The notes: generated by a model not told the origin, from the letters alone. A stretch of DNA of 64,000 nt from Sphingomonas sp. Leaf407 (GCF_001425385.1 NZ_LMQO01000003.1:248001-312000); one strand, 5' to 3'. Positions 1 through 10,592 are shown, counted from the stretch's first letter. Translations and numbers: made by a program.

Positions 1-187
1 CCATCAGCCCCAGCAGCACTTCCCCGAACGGCTCGTCGGCAAGGCTGGCGATCGCGCCCTGATTGTCGCCGACCTTGCCGCCGCGCAACGCGGCATCGAT
101 CGCGAACCACCCGACGATCCAGTAGACGATGCCACGCGCCGCAAAGCCGAGACGGGCGAGAAGGGTAGCACCGGTACGGGTGGTCAT
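1..187 (-). CDS. DUF1206 membrane protein (N-terminal part)
   Basis: This reading frame starts at an ATG at position 187 (complement) and runs off the left edge of the window, so only the first 62 codons are seen. They begin MTTRTGATLLARLGFAARG and continue with IVYWIVGWFAIDAAL and an acidic loop with a conserved-looking KVGDNQGAI. The pattern of a short cytoplasmic start, an LARxGFAARGIVYxxVG transmembrane segment and the GDNQGA loop is typical of the DUF1206 family of multi-span membrane proteins of unknown function. A GTG one codon upstream (190) could also serve. It diverges from the TonB-type gene. The family call rests on motif recognition only. Confidence 0.7.
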   Translation of the reverse strand, partial: MTTRTGATLLARLGFAARGIVYWIVGWFAIDAALRGGKVGDNQGAIASLADEPFGEVLLGLM

Positions 188-356
188 CACGGGCAAGGCT
201 TTCGGACAGGGCGTTCGGATCGTTTCGCTGCGCCAACCAATCGATATGGAGCGAAGTTCCGGTGCGTTACGCTTGCCCGACCGGCGCGGACGATGCTGCT
301 TGCGAACGGCGGCGGCATGCGGAATGGTCATGGTCCGGCAGGGAGGAACAGAGCGG

Positions 357-1175
357 ATGATGCGGTGGACGATGGCGGCGATGCTTCTGACGGGACAGGC
401 CCCCGCCACCGCACCGCTTGCTCCGGTTTCCGGTTGGAACGTGGAATATGCCGACGACCTTTGCGTCGTCAGCCGGACCTATGGCGATGTAGCAACGCCA
501 ATCACCATCGGATTCAAGCCGACGCCGTTCGGCGATACCATCCAGTCGGTGGTGCTCGGTCCACGCTCGCGGCTCGGTCCACAGGGCGAGATCGACGTCA
601 CGCTATCGACCCCGTCCGGGACCGTCGACGAACCGGGGAAGGGGACGCGCGTCCACCTGCCCGACGGCAAGCGCGCTGCGATCACCTATTATATTTCCAG
701 ACAATCGCTGGAACGGCTGGTCGACAGCCCTGTCGTGACGATCCGTGCCGGACGCAGCGCGCCGCTGACGGTGGCATTGTCGTTGCGGCAACCGGTCCTG
801 GCCGCATTGAGACGCTGCGAAGCCGATCTGTTGCAACATTGGGGATATGATGCCGCCAGGATTGCCGCGGTAGCAACCCGTGCCGGTCCGGCACCGGGCG
901 ACAATCCCAAACGCAACTGGATCACGCCCGACGATTATCCGACCGCCGCCTTCATCGCGCGCAAGCAGGGGCGGGTGCTGATCGGCTGGACGATCTCGCC
1001 GCAAGGGCGGGTAGCGGATTGCAGGATATTGCGATCCTCGGGGGTGGCGGATCTGGATACGGCCGCCTGCGACGCCGTGACCAAGCGCGGGCGCTACAGT
1101 CCGGCACTGGATGCCACGGGCAAGCCGGTCGAATCCTATTCGACGCGCTACGTGACCTGGCAGTTGCCGGGCTAA
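357..1175 (+). CDS. TonB C-terminal domain protein
   Basis: A protein of about 272 residues with an N-terminal hydrophobic stretch (MMRWTMAAMLLTGQAPA) that looks like a signal peptide. The last 80 residues resemble the TonB C-terminal domain: YPTAAFIARKQGRVLIGWTI, then GRVADCRILRSSG, LDTAACDAV and RGRYSPALDATGKPV. Such domains contact TonB boxes of outer membrane receptors, but many soluble or periplasmic versions in sphingomonads have no known receptor. The middle (residues about 30-170) is not recognised. I chose the ATG at 357 because GGGAGGA lies 9 bases upstream; the frame is open back to 129 but has no better start there. Without a long Pro-rich linker it is unlikely to be the main TonB energy transducer. 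Confidence 0.75.
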   Translation: MMRWTMAAMLLTGQAPATAPLAPVSGWNVEYADDLCVVSRTYGDVATPITIGFKPTPFGDTIQSVVLGPRSRLGPQGEIDVTLSTPSGTVDEPGKGTRVHLPDGKRAAITYYISRQSLERLVDSPVVTIRAGRSAPLTVALSLRQPVLAALRRCEADLLQHWGYDAARIAAVATRAGPAPGDNPKRNWITPDDYPTAAFIARKQGRVLIGWTISPQGRVADCRILRSSGVADLDTAACDAVTKRGRYSPALDATGKPVESYSTRYVTWQLPG

Positions 1176-1183
1176 GGCCGCGC

Positions 1184-1642
1184 TCACCTGCCGAACGGCA
1201 GCAGCGCCTCGTACACCTCCAGCGGCGGCTTGTCCGCCAGCCGCATCCCCTGTCGCAACAGGAAGGCGTGCCGCACGATCTCGCCCTGCTGTTCGATGCC
1301 ATAGGCGTCGAACGGCTTGGCCGGTACGATGGTGTAGCGATAGCTGCACAACGGATGCCGCATCAGCGGCAGCCAGTAGCGGCCACGATGCTGCGTCTGA
1401 TGGATGTGCATCATCTCGTGCAGGAACAGCGCGGCAAGGTCGCGCCCGGCCGATGCGAAATCGTCGCGATAGAGCGTGCCCTGCGGATGGAAATGGATGC
1501 AGCCGGTCGGCGCCATCGCGACCTGTTTTGGTTGGAAGAACGCCCATTTGGCGTTCGCAACGCGCGCCTGGTCATAGGCGATCGTATCGCCGAACATCGT
1601 GCGGGCGAGATCGACTTCGGCCGGAGTGAGCGGGCGCTTCAT
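1184..1642 (-). CDS. HExxH metallopeptidase-like protein of unknown role
   Basis: A 152-residue protein with no signal peptide. Residues about 94-98 read HEMMH within LAALFLHEMMHIHQTQHRG, which matches the zinc-binding HExxH motif of metallopeptidases, followed by a further His-rich stretch. Similar sphingomonad proteins are often labelled 'vgr related protein', a name that says nothing about function. The start codon overlaps the stop of the upstream copper-chaperone gene by 4 bases (ATGA at 1639-1642), so the two are probably translated together. Whether it cleaves anything is not known. Confidence 0.7.
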   Translation of the reverse strand: MKRPLTPAEVDLARTMFGDTIAYDQARVANAKWAFFQPKQVAMAPTGCIHFHPQGTLYRDDFASAGRDLAALFLHEMMHIHQTQHRGRYWLPLMRHPLCSYRYTIVPAKPFDAYGIEQQGEIVRHAFLLRQGMRLADKPPLEVYEALLPFGR

Positions 1643-2073
1643 TCGGGAGCCGGATCGCCCGCACCGATCACCCGGGCGGTAACGGTGACGTCCCCTTGCC
1701 GGTCGAACCGGAAGGTCAGCGGGATCGTGCCTCCCGCGCGCGGATCGCCGGTCAGATCGAACAACATCGCATGCGCGCCGCCGGGTTTGAGAGCGGCCGT
1801 CCGGTCGCGTGGCAGCGGCAGGCGTTGCAACGGCCGCATTCCGGCCATGCCGCCATGACCGTTCATGCTCTCGTGCAATTCGACGCGGCCCGCCGCCGGG
1901 GTGGTGATGCCGATCAACGCATCGTCGGACGATCCGGGGAAGAGGATGGCATAGGCCGCCGCCGGCCGTCCCGGCACGGCGGGCAGGCGCACCCAGGCGT
2001 CATCGACTGTCGTCGGCGGCTGACATCCCGCCAGCATCGCTGCCATCATCAGCCCCGGCCACCGTGTCTTCAC
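1639..2073 (-). CDS. PCu(A)C-type periplasmic copper chaperone, likely lipoprotein
   Basis: About 144 residues. The N-terminus (VKTRWPGLMMAAMLAGCQPP) has a lipobox-like LAGC, so it is probably anchored to a membrane facing the periplasm. The body carries the PCu(A)C arrangement: DAWVRLPAVPGRPAAAY, then VELHESMNGHGGMAGMRP and GGAHAMLFDL. Its His and Met residues match the H(M)X10MX21HXM copper site. Members deliver Cu(I) to the CuA or CuB site of cytochrome oxidase. I chose the GTG at 2073 because GTGGGAG lies just upstream and the lipobox then falls at a normal distance; the open frame extends to 2127. It overlaps the next gene by ATGA. Confidence 0.82.
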   Translation of the reverse strand: MKTRWPGLMMAAMLAGCQPPTTVDDAWVRLPAVPGRPAAAYAILFPGSSDDALIGITTPAAGRVELHESMNGHGGMAGMRPLQRLPLPRDRTAALKPGGAHAMLFDLTGDPRAGGTIPLTFRFDRQGDVTVTARVIGAGDPAPE

Positions 2074-2117
2074 GCCCACGCTCCCACTTCGATACGGTTC
2101 CCTATGCCCGGCATAAT

Positions 2118-2145
2118 CTTGCGGCAAGGCGAACCCTGCCTATAT
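2118..2145 (+). promoter_or_regulatory. possible heat-shock (sigma-32-type) promoter of dnaK
   Basis: CTTGCG (2118-2123) and CCTATAT (2139-2145) are separated by 15 bases and lie about 80 bases before dnaK. This resembles the CTTG...CCATAT spacing of alphaproteobacterial RpoH promoters. Neither half matches the consensus exactly and no start site is known, so this is a suggestion only. Confidence 0.3.
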
Positions 2146-2226
2146 CCGCCGACGTAACGACCCGTGAGCGCCTCCCCAGGCGGCGGGTTTCAGGCATTCT
2201 TTCAACCCGGGGGCCAATGAGGGACC

Positions 2227-4131
<1,905 letters not shown>

Positions 4132-4137
4132 CCAACG

Positions 4138-4240
4138 CCCCTCCCTCTCCCCCTTGGGGAGAGGGCCGGGGAGAGGGGGCATCGGGCGGGTCGTTTCGGA
4201 CAACCCCCTCTCCCAACCCTCTCCCCTGAAGGGGAGAGGG
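4138..4240. repeat. double-hairpin GC repeat, family A copy 1 (between dnaK and dnaJ)
   Basis: The first hairpin uses the arms CTCTCCCC and GGGGAGAG around 4145-4165 and is followed by GGCCGGGGAGAGGGG. An unpaired centre follows, then the complementary CCCCCTCTCCCAACC, and the last hairpin has perfect 10-base arms CCCTCTCCCC (4217-4226) and GGGGAGAGGG (4231-4240). Five thymines follow (4242-4246) and the ATG of dnaJ is at 4248. The last hairpin therefore resembles an intrinsic terminator, and its 3' arm also provides the dnaJ Shine-Dalgarno sequence. The layout matches the copies at 40041, 42910, 52024 and 56158, although this one is a sequence variant. Confidence 0.85.
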
Positions 4241-4247
4241 CTTTTTA

Positions 4248-5372
4248 ATGACCACCGAAGTCGATTTCTACGAACTGCTCGAATGCGAGCGCACCGCGGA
4301 TGCAGGCACGATCAAATCGTCCTATCGCAAGCTCGCGATCCGGTATCATCCCGACAAGAACGCCGGCTGCAAGGACAGCGAGGCCAAGTTCAAGGCGATC
4401 AACGAGGCCTATGACTGCCTGAAGGATCCGCAGAAGCGCGCGGCCTATGATCGCTACGGCCATGCCGCCTTCCGGCAGGGGGCGGGCGGCCCCGGCGGCG
4501 GCGGCGCGCAGGACTTCAACGGCTTTTCCGATATTTTCGAAAGCGTGTTCGGCGAATTCATGGGCGGCGGGCGGCAGGGCCGTGCCGGCCCCCGGCGCGG
4601 CGCCGACCTGCGCTACGACATGGAAGTGTCGCTCGAGGAAGCCTATCACGGCCATCAGACGCAGATCACCGTCGATGTCTCGACCGCGTGCAGCCCGTGC
4701 GGTGGCAGCGGCGCGACGCCGGGCACCAAGGCGCGGACGTGCCAGACCTGCGCCGGTCACGGCAAGGTGCGGGCGCAACAGGGGTTCTTCGTCGTCGAAC
4801 GCGCCTGCCCGATGTGCCACGGCGCGGGGCAGGTAATCGCCGATCCATGCCCGGTCTGCAACGGCGAGGGCCGGGTCGAACAGACCAAGACGTTGCAGGT
4901 CAACGTGCCCCCCGGCGTCGACGAGGGCACGCGCATCCGGCTGACGGGTGAGGGTGAGGCGGGTGCGCGCGGTGCGCCGTCGGGCGACCTCTACATCTTT
5001 CTCCACGTCAAACGGCATGCGCTGTTCGAGCGTGAGGGCACGGCGCTCCATGCCCGCGCGCCGATCAGCTTCACGACGGCGGCGCTGGGCGGGACGATCG
5101 ATATTCCGGGGCTGGACGGCGCGACCCACAGTATCCGCATTCCTCCTGGCATCCAGTCGGGCAAGGAACTGCGCCAGCGCGGTGCGGGCATGCCGGTGCT
5201 GCAGGGACGCGGCCATGGCGACATGGTGATCCATATCGAGGTCGAGACGCCGACCCGGTTGTCGGCGCGGCAGAAGGAACTGCTCGAAGCCTTCCGCGAA
5301 ACCGAAACCGGTGAGGAATGCCCCGAGTCGAGCGGCTTCTTCGGCCGATTGAAGACCGCCCTCGGTGGCTGA
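4248..5372 (+). CDS. dnaJ: co-chaperone DnaJ (Hsp40)
   Basis: 374 residues with the full type I layout. The J domain has the HPD motif in RYHPDKN near residue 30, followed by a Gly-rich segment (about residues 78-95). Four zinc-binding CxxCxGxG repeats follow: [24 protein letters not shown] and CPVCNGEG. The C-terminal client-binding domains end with [17 protein letters not shown]. It delivers unfolded proteins to DnaK and stimulates its ATPase. The only plausible ribosome binding site is the purine-rich 3' arm of the repeat hairpin directly upstream (4231-4240), which could make its expression depend on RNA structure. Confidence 0.97.
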   Translation: MTTEVDFYELLECERTADAGTIKSSYRKLAIRYHPDKNAGCKDSEAKFKAINEAYDCLKDPQKRAAYDRYGHAAFRQGAGGPGGGGAQDFNGFSDIFESVFGEFMGGGRQGRAGPRRGADLRYDMEVSLEEAYHGHQTQITVDVSTACSPCGGSGATPGTKARTCQTCAGHGKVRAQQGFFVVERACPMCHGAGQVIADPCPVCNGEGRVEQTKTLQVNVPPGVDEGTRIRLTGEGEAGARGAPSGDLYIFLHVKRHALFEREGTALHARAPISFTTAALGGTIDIPGLDGATHSIRIPPGIQSGKELRQRGAGMPVLQGRGHGDMVIHIEVETPTRLSARQKELLEAFRETETGEECPESSGFFGRLKTALGG

Positions 5373-5841
5373 GTGGCGTCGGGCGACGGTGGCGGATGCG
5401 TCCGCCGTCGCCTGCCTCGCCCGCGCCGAACTGGGCGAGTATGGCGAGGCGGCGGAACTATACGCCGAGCGGATCGCGCTGGCCCCGGAGGGATGCCATG
5501 TGCTGATCGCCGACGATACGGTCGTCGGCCATTGCATCAGCCATGCGTGGCGGCGGTTCGCGCCGCCGGCGATGCACTCGATGCTAGGCAGCGTTCCAAC
5601 GAACGCCGACTGCTGGTATCTCCACGACGTCGTCGTCGCGGGCGAGGGGCGGGGACAGCGTGCCGTCGAGCGGTTGCTGCCACTGCTCATAGAGGCAGCA
5701 CGCGCGAAGGGCATCGAAACGCTTGCACTGATCGCCGTCGGCGGGGCCGACGGATACTGGTCACGGCTCGGTTTTCGTCCCGTGGCCGGCGGCGCGGAGG
5801 GGTTCGGACCCGACGCCGTCTATATGGAACGTCCCGCCTAG
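5365..5841 (+). CDS. GNAT family N-acetyltransferase
   Basis: 158 residues beginning at a GTG (5365) that overlaps the end of dnaJ by 8 bases, so translation is probably coupled. The acetyl-CoA-binding motif A is seen as [20 protein letters not shown] (the GRGQRA loop), followed by [22 protein letters not shown], where [10 protein letters not shown] is the usual GNAT motif B ending. The acceptor substrate cannot be read from the sequence. Placement behind dnaJ suggests co-transcription with the chaperone genes, but no functional link is implied. Confidence 0.85.
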   Translation: MAEWRRATVADASAVACLARAELGEYGEAAELYAERIALAPEGCHVLIADDTVVGHCISHAWRRFAPPAMHSMLGSVPTNADCWYLHDVVVAGEGRGQRAVERLLPLLIEAARAKGIETLALIAVGGADGYWSRLGFRPVAGGAEGFGPDAVYMERPA

Positions 5842-5863
5842 CGACCGATCCGTTGCAGCGGAA

Positions 5864-6014
5864 GCGTCGCCCCAGCGAAGGCTGGGGCCTCAAGCGGCTC
5901 CTGTCTCGCGCTATCCGCGAGAGATCCCAGCCTTCGCTGGGATGACGCATGCTTCATGGTGGCTGGACTGGCCTTCAATCCGCTCGCCATCCCGGCTTGG
6001 GCCGGGACGACGGC
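5864..6014. repeat. palindromic intergenic repeat, family C copy 1 plus a half copy
   Basis: The hairpin CCCCAGC-GAAG-GCTGGGG (from 5870) and, about 50 bases on, ATCCCAGC-CTTC-GCTGGGAT are inverted copies of the same core, ending in GATGACG. A further half unit, CCATCCCGGC...GCCGGGA...GACGG, lies at 5988-6014. Related units are at 45907-46003 and 56631-56714, with a half unit near 20733-20760. The element fills the gap between two convergent genes and could act as a bidirectional transcription end or mRNA stabiliser. Confidence 0.8.
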
Positions 6015-6023
6015 CGTTACCTC

Positions 6024-6407
6024 TCAAACGCAGCGCGGATCGCGCTCTGCCGGGCCGCTGCCCCGGGTCGCCCACTCGCCGCCCGGCGTCTTGTATTTCT
6101 CGCCCGGCTTGGTCTGGGCGACCAGGTTGCAGCCCGAAACGAACGCGAACTGCTCGACGGTCGCACCGGCCTGCGCACCGCGGGTATAGGCCGCCTTGCG
6201 CTGGATATTGATGTTGGCGACCAGCGCGCGCAGATCGGCCGATCCGCCACCGACGACACCCAGATAGCCATCGGGCTGTTCGCCGACCTGCCCGGCCGCG
6301 CGCGCCGCCTGGTAGGCCGGATCGCGCTGCGCCCATGCGGTGCCCGCGATTCCGCCGATCGCCACCAGCGCCGCTGCGGCAAGGCCGAATTTAACAAATG
6401 CGTGCAT
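6024..6407 (-). CDS. ydbL: YdbL family (DUF1318) periplasmic protein
   Basis: 127 residues with a clear signal peptide (MHAFVKFGLAAAALVAIGG...AGTAWA, then QRDPAYQAARAAG). The mature part has the DUF1318 pattern VGEQPDGYLGVVGGGSADLRALV, then NIQRKAAYT and GATVEQFAFVSGCNLVAQTKPGEKYKTP. In E. coli ydbL is the third gene of ydbH-ynbE-ydbL, and YdbL is thought to act as a periplasmic chaperone for assembly of the YdbH-YnbE bridge. The same order is seen here, two bases after ynbE, which supports the call strongly. One odd trait is a Cys pair (GCNLV and RDPRCV) that could form a disulphide. Confidence 0.88.
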   Translation of the reverse strand: MHAFVKFGLAAAALVAIGGIAGTAWAQRDPAYQAARAAGQVGEQPDGYLGVVGGGSADLRALVANINIQRKAAYTRGAQAGATVEQFAFVSGCNLVAQTKPGEKYKTPGGEWATRGSGPAERDPRCV

Positions 6408-6409
6408 GG

Positions 6410-6604
6410 TCAGAATATCCCTGGATTGTCCTGGATCAGCGTCTTCGCCTCACCATCGAGACGATACACCACTTCCTGCGTGATGTTGATGTTGAGATTG
6501 ATGACGATCGGTTTGTCGGGCGCGGAAACGTTCACGCACCCACCGGCGGCCAGCGCCGCCGCTCCAATCGTCAGGAATCGCATCCTCGTCACCGTTTCGC
6601 TCAT
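6410..6604 (-). CDS. ynbE: YnbE family lipoprotein
   Basis: 64 residues. The N-terminal region RMRFLTIGAAALAAGGCVNV contains a lipobox (AAGGC), so the mature lipoprotein would start at the Cys and is only about 40 residues long. PDKPIVINLNINITQEVVYRLDG matches the YnbE core (PxxPIxINLNVxI). In E. coli YnbE is an outer membrane lipoprotein whose oligomers pair with the YdbH C-terminus to complete a hydrophobic bridge for phospholipids. The start overlaps the ydbH stop by four bases (ATGA at 6601-6604), so translational coupling is likely. Confidence 0.88.
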   Translation of the reverse strand: MSETVTRMRFLTIGAAALAAGGCVNVSAPDKPIVINLNINITQEVVYRLDGEAKTLIQDNPGIF

Positions 6605-9600
6605 GGCACAGTCTCGCTTTCGGATGGCTGAATGGTGGTATCGAGCGGGGCGGGGGGCAAGCCCTGTTCCTGCCGCCGCTGTTCGGCTTGGAGTGCCGGC
6701 AGATTGCGCTCGATCAGCCGTTTGGGATCGTAATAATTCTGCACCGAATCGATCAGTTGGCGGAAGGGCGCCTTGATCCGCACGTTGAACACGAACGGCA
6801 GCCGCGCGAGGCGGCGGATCAGAAAATTGCTGTAGGTGCCCTGACCCTGGCTGACGCCCGAGAAGCGGATCGCCGTCACCATCTCACCCGCCAGTGGCCC
6901 GTCCATCTCGATCGTCAGCCCGCGATAGTTCATCGACTTCAAAGCCTGGAACGCCAGATTGCCCCAGAAGCCGACATCCTCCTTGGTCACGTCGCCGACG
7001 TAGGACAGGTTGCCCGACCCACGCGATTGCAGCTTGCCGCCCTCGATCCGTCCGCCGTTGGCATCGAAGATCATCGGCAGCACGCCGTCGAACGTGCCCG
7101 ATGCGTTGATGTTGTCGAACTGGAACTGTTGCAGGAACAGTCCGGCGTTCACGCCGGTCACGCGGAAGGTGAGCCGGCGCTGCTGGTCCTCCGCGAAATC
7201 GAGAATCGTCGGCTCCAGCACCATCTCACCGCCGCCGATCGGCCAGCGCCCGCCCTCGATCTGGACACGCTGCCCTTCGATCAGGCGATAGCGGACGACG
7301 CCATCGGTGACGGCGATGCCCGGGTTGACCTCGGCAAGCGTGACGACCTGTCCCGGCGCACTGACAAGGCCGAGCAGGTCGGTGAAGCGGATTTCGCCCG
7401 ACAGGCCGCTGACCGGACCGAAGGCGGCGGCAAGATCGGTGCCGGCGGTGCGGAAAGTGCCGGTGCTGGTGACGCCTTGCGGCGACCATGCGATGTCGCC
7501 GCGTCCCGACACGCTGCCCTTCACATCGGCGACGACGCCGAAGGTCAGCCGGGTCAGTTCGTTCGGCTGGAACGAATCGCCGAAGGTGATGCCGGGCACG
7601 TCGAGCACGGCTCTGCCGCGACCGCTGGCGAGATCATGGGTGATCGCCACGTCGGTGACTTTCACGCCCTTCGCCGGGTGTTTCAGCGTGCCGCCCGCGC
7701 GGATCGCATTGCCGTTCAGCGTCAGGGTGAAGTCGTCGCTGCGCAGCGGCTCGAACCGGGGGGCGGCATCGGCATCGCGCACGCCGACCGTGCCGTTCAG
7801 CGTCAAGATGCCTTGGCGCAATGCCCAGTCGCCCGCCGCCTCGCGGATCAGCAGCGGGACGTTGCCGATCTGGCCTTCCCCCCCGGTGAACCCGCCGGTG
7901 ACGCTGCCATTCGCGATCCGTCCGGTCAGGCTGGCGATATCAAGGACGCTCATCCGGTCGGGGCCGCCGAGCCGGGTCCGCACGCCGCTCAGCGCGAAGC
8001 CGAGGTTGCCCATGCCGAACCGCGCGTCGGTCGCACTCAGCGTCAGCGGCGATCCGCCGAGCATCCCGTTGAGCGTCAGCGGACCGGCCGTCACGCCGCC
8101 GCCGATCCGGCCGTTCGCCAGCCGCAGCATCGCCCCGTCGATCGCGCAGAGCCGGGTACGAACCGGCGCAAGACGCAACGCCGATACCCGCAACCGATCG
8201 AACGCAACCGGGGTGCAACCGGGATTGACGCTGACCGACGTCGCCCCGTTCCAGCGCGCGTCGATCGGCAGGCGCAGATTATCGATTCGCCCGTCGGCAA
8301 GCGGCCCCGACAGCGTCGCTTCGGTTTCAATCCGGGTGCCGCCGTCGGGGGCAACGCGGAAGCGGACTGGCGTGAGCGCCAGTCGGGCGTCGCCGGCGGC
8401 GTAGGGCCGGACGATTGCCGTGCCGCTCACCGCCGCGCCCGGCGCGGACTGGCGCAGGCGGACCCGCGCATCGGGCAGGCCGCCGCCGGCCATCGCGACC
8501 ATGCCGTTCAGCGTCACGCCCTTGCCCGATACCCACTGCACCGGCCCGTCGGTTAGCGAGAGACGCGCTCCGCTGGCGCTGCGTACGGCGGCACTGTCGA
8601 TCCGGGCCACCAGAGGGCGCGCCGCCAGCCGCGCGGTCACATCGAACCGGGTCGCGGCCCGTGCGGCGGCAGCGGCGGCGGCGCGCGCGAGCGGATCGAG
8701 CGGCGAACCGGCGGCGACCCGCCCCGCCGAAGCGATGCTGGCGATCGTCGCGCGCGGCAGCGTCACGCCAGCGGCCGACACCCGTCCCTCGAACGCCGGC
8801 GCTCCTTCCAGCGCGTAGCGGCCATCGATGCCGAGCCCCGCACCGCTCGCCTGCGGCAAGGCGAACGCACCCGAGGTAAGGTCGATCGTCCCGCGCGTCG
8901 CGCCGGCCCGTCCGTCGAAAGCGATGGTGCCGGCGATGTCGGCGACGCGCGTCGTAGGGGCAGTCACGCGCGCGGCGCGGATGCCGGCCTTGCCCCGCCA
9001 GCGATCGAACGCTTCGCCGAGCGACAGGTCGAGATCGGCGACCGGCGCCACCACCGCGACCTCGCCACAGGCGGCCCGTTGCGCCCGGACCGGTCCGGTC
9101 ACCGACGGTCGCCCGCCCACGATGCGCACTGACAGCGCGCTCGCCAGTCGTTCGATCTTGCAGCCGTTGAGCGCCAACGCTTCGGACACCGCCGCCAGTC
9201 GCCCGGTGAAGCCATCGCGCAACCGGCCCTTGCCCGCGACCTTCAGGCCGACGATGCCATAGGGCGTGGTCAGCCGGATGCGGCCATCGTTCACCGCGAC
9301 GGCGAAGTCCGGCAGTGCGAACGGCTTGCCCGAGGGCGGCGGCAAAAGCTTGTCGATCTCCCCGAACGATACCGTGCCGTCGGGGCTCAACGTAGCGCGC
9401 AACCGCGCCTGACCGACGCGGGCACCGGTCACGCGCGCGCCGTTCAGCCCGATATTGGTGTCGACATCGACCCAGTCGGCGACCAGATCGGGGCGGCTTG
9501 GGTTCCCGATCACCACGTCGACCAGCCGTTGCCGCCCGAAGCCGATCTCCGCGACCCGGTAGCGCGCGCTGACGCCGCGCCGTTCGAGTTCGCGGCGGAC

Positions 9601-9765
9601 GAGATTGTCGGCGATCGGCTTGCGCTGCGTCCACAGGAGCGCCGCGATCGACAGGACGATCAGGCACACGACCAGCAGCACGCGCACGAAGCGCCGCCGC
9701 ATCCGGCCGCGTGGGCGGGCGTCGGTCGTCACCGCGTCGCTGTCGCCACCGCTCAGACCATCCAC
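6601..9765 (-). CDS. ydbH: YdbH family AsmA-like inter-membrane lipid transport protein
   Basis: About 1054 residues from the GTG at 9765; E. coli YdbH has 879. After a short polar start come RMRRRF and a single transmembrane helix (VRVLLVVCLIVLSIAALLW). A long series of beta-strand-rich repeats of the AsmA/TamB type follows. The C-terminal part, about residues 800-1050, carries GFWGNLAFQALKSMNYRGL, EMVTAIRFSGVSQGQGTYSNF and KAPFRQLIDSVQNYYDP, a pattern I recognise from YdbH. It is expected to sit in the inner membrane, span the periplasm and carry phospholipids to the outer membrane with YnbE. The open frame reaches 9876 (GTG); an ATG at 9702 is another start candidate. Confidence 0.85.
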   Translation of the reverse strand: MDGLSGGDSDAVTTDARPRGRMRRRFVRVLLVVCLIVLSIAALLWTQRKPIADNLVRRELERRGVSARYRVAEIGFGRQRLVDVVIGNPSRPDLVADWVDVDTNIGLNGARVTGARVGQARLRATLSPDGTVSFGEIDKLLPPPSGKPFALPDFAVAVNDGRIRLTTPYGIVGLKVAGKGRLRDGFTGRLAAVSEALALNGCKIERLASALSVRIVGGRPSVTGPVRAQRAACGEVAVVAPVADLDLSLGEAFDRWRGKAGIRAARVTAPTTRVADIAGTIAFDGRAGATRGTIDLTSGAFALPQASGAGLGIDGRYALEGAPAFEGRVSAAGVTLPRATIASIASAGRVAAGSPLDPLARAAAAAAARAATRFDVTARLAARPLVARIDSAAVRSASGARLSLTDGPVQWVSGKGVTLNGMVAMAGGGLPDARVRLRQSAPGAAVSGTAIVRPYAAGDARLALTPVRFRVAPDGGTRIETEATLSGPLADGRIDNLRLPIDARWNGATSVSVNPGCTPVAFDRLRVSALRLAPVRTRLCAIDGAMLRLANGRIGGGVTAGPLTLNGMLGGSPLTLSATDARFGMGNLGFALSGVRTRLGGPDRMSVLDIASLTGRIANGSVTGGFTGGEGQIGNVPLLIREAAGDWALRQGILTLNGTVGVRDADAAPRFEPLRSDDFTLTLNGNAIRAGGTLKHPAKGVKVTDVAITHDLASGRGRAVLDVPGITFGDSFQPNELTRLTFGVVADVKGSVSGRGDIAWSPQGVTSTGTFRTAGTDLAAAFGPVSGLSGEIRFTDLLGLVSAPGQVVTLAEVNPGIAVTDGVVRYRLIEGQRVQIEGGRWPIGGGEMVLEPTILDFAEDQQRRLTFRVTGVNAGLFLQQFQFDNINASGTFDGVLPMIFDANGGRIEGGKLQSRGSGNLSYVGDVTKEDVGFWGNLAFQALKSMNYRGLTIEMDGPLAGEMVTAIRFSGVSQGQGTYSNFLIRRLARLPFVFNVRIKAPFRQLIDSVQNYYDPKRLIERNLPALQAEQRRQEQGLPPAPLDTTIQPSESETVP

Positions 9766-9908
9766 TCCGCTGCCACGCCCCGTCTCGTTGCCGCTCCACC
9801 GCGTCAGGTCAAGCGCGGCAAGCCCCGAGCGGTTCCGCCAGCGCAACGAAAAGTCGCTGTCGCTGACCTCTCGCACAGGGCCGGCCGATCCGCTACCGGT
9901 GGTCGGCG

Positions 9909-10592
9909 ATGAGCACGCCAGACACCGACGGCACCGGCCACCGCGCGCGCCTGCGCGAGCGTTTGGTGACTCACGGTGGCGAGGGTCTGCTCGATCACGA
10001 ACTGATCGAATATCTGTTGATGCTCGTCATCCCACGCCGCGATACCAAACCGCTCGCCAAGCTGCTGCTCCACGAATTCGGCGGGATCGGCGGATTGTTG
10101 GCGGCGGATCCGCTGGCGCTGGGCAAGGTCGCCGGCATGGGCGAGCATTCGGTCGCCGCGATCCGCATCGTCCAGTGCGTGGCGACGCGGATGTTGCAGG
10201 CACAGGTCATCGCCCGGCCCGTGCTGTCGAGCTGGCAGGCGCTGCTCGATTATCTCCACGCCGATATGGCGCACCACGCGATCGAACGGATTCGCGTGCT
10301 GCACCTGAACAGCCGCAACATGTTGATCCGCGACGAACTGGTGGCCGAAGGCACGATCGACGAAGCCCCGATCTATACCCGCGAAGTGATCCGCCGCGCG
10401 CTCGACCTCGGCTCGGCGGCGCTGATCCTCGTCCACAATCACCCGAGCGGCGATCACAGCCCCAGCCGCGCCGACATCGACCTGACCCGCACGATCGCGG
10501 CGGCGGGCAAGCCGCTGGGCATCACCGTCCACGATCATCTCATCATCAGCGCCAAGGGCCACACCAGCCTGCGCTCGCAAGGAATGATATGA
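9909..10592 (+). CDS. radC: RadC / JAMM domain protein
   Basis: 227 residues. The N-terminal half has a helix-hairpin-helix-like region (LLAADPLALGKVAGMGEHS). The C-terminal half is the RadC JAMM/MPN domain with the zinc signature HNHPSGDHSPSRADIDLT and a second His in ITVHDHLII. RadC was named for DNA repair, but its biochemical role is unsettled. It starts at an ATG 33 bases from the upstream limit of the divergent ydbH frame, and its stop overlaps the next start (ATATGA). Confidence 0.92.
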   Translation: MSTPDTDGTGHRARLRERLVTHGGEGLLDHELIEYLLMLVIPRRDTKPLAKLLLHEFGGIGGLLAADPLALGKVAGMGEHSVAAIRIVQCVATRMLQAQVIARPVLSSWQALLDYLHADMAHHAIERIRVLHLNSRNMLIRDELVAEGTIDEAPIYTREVIRRALDLGSAALILVHNHPSGDHSPSRADIDLTRTIAAAGKPLGITVHDHLIISAKGHTSLRSQGMI

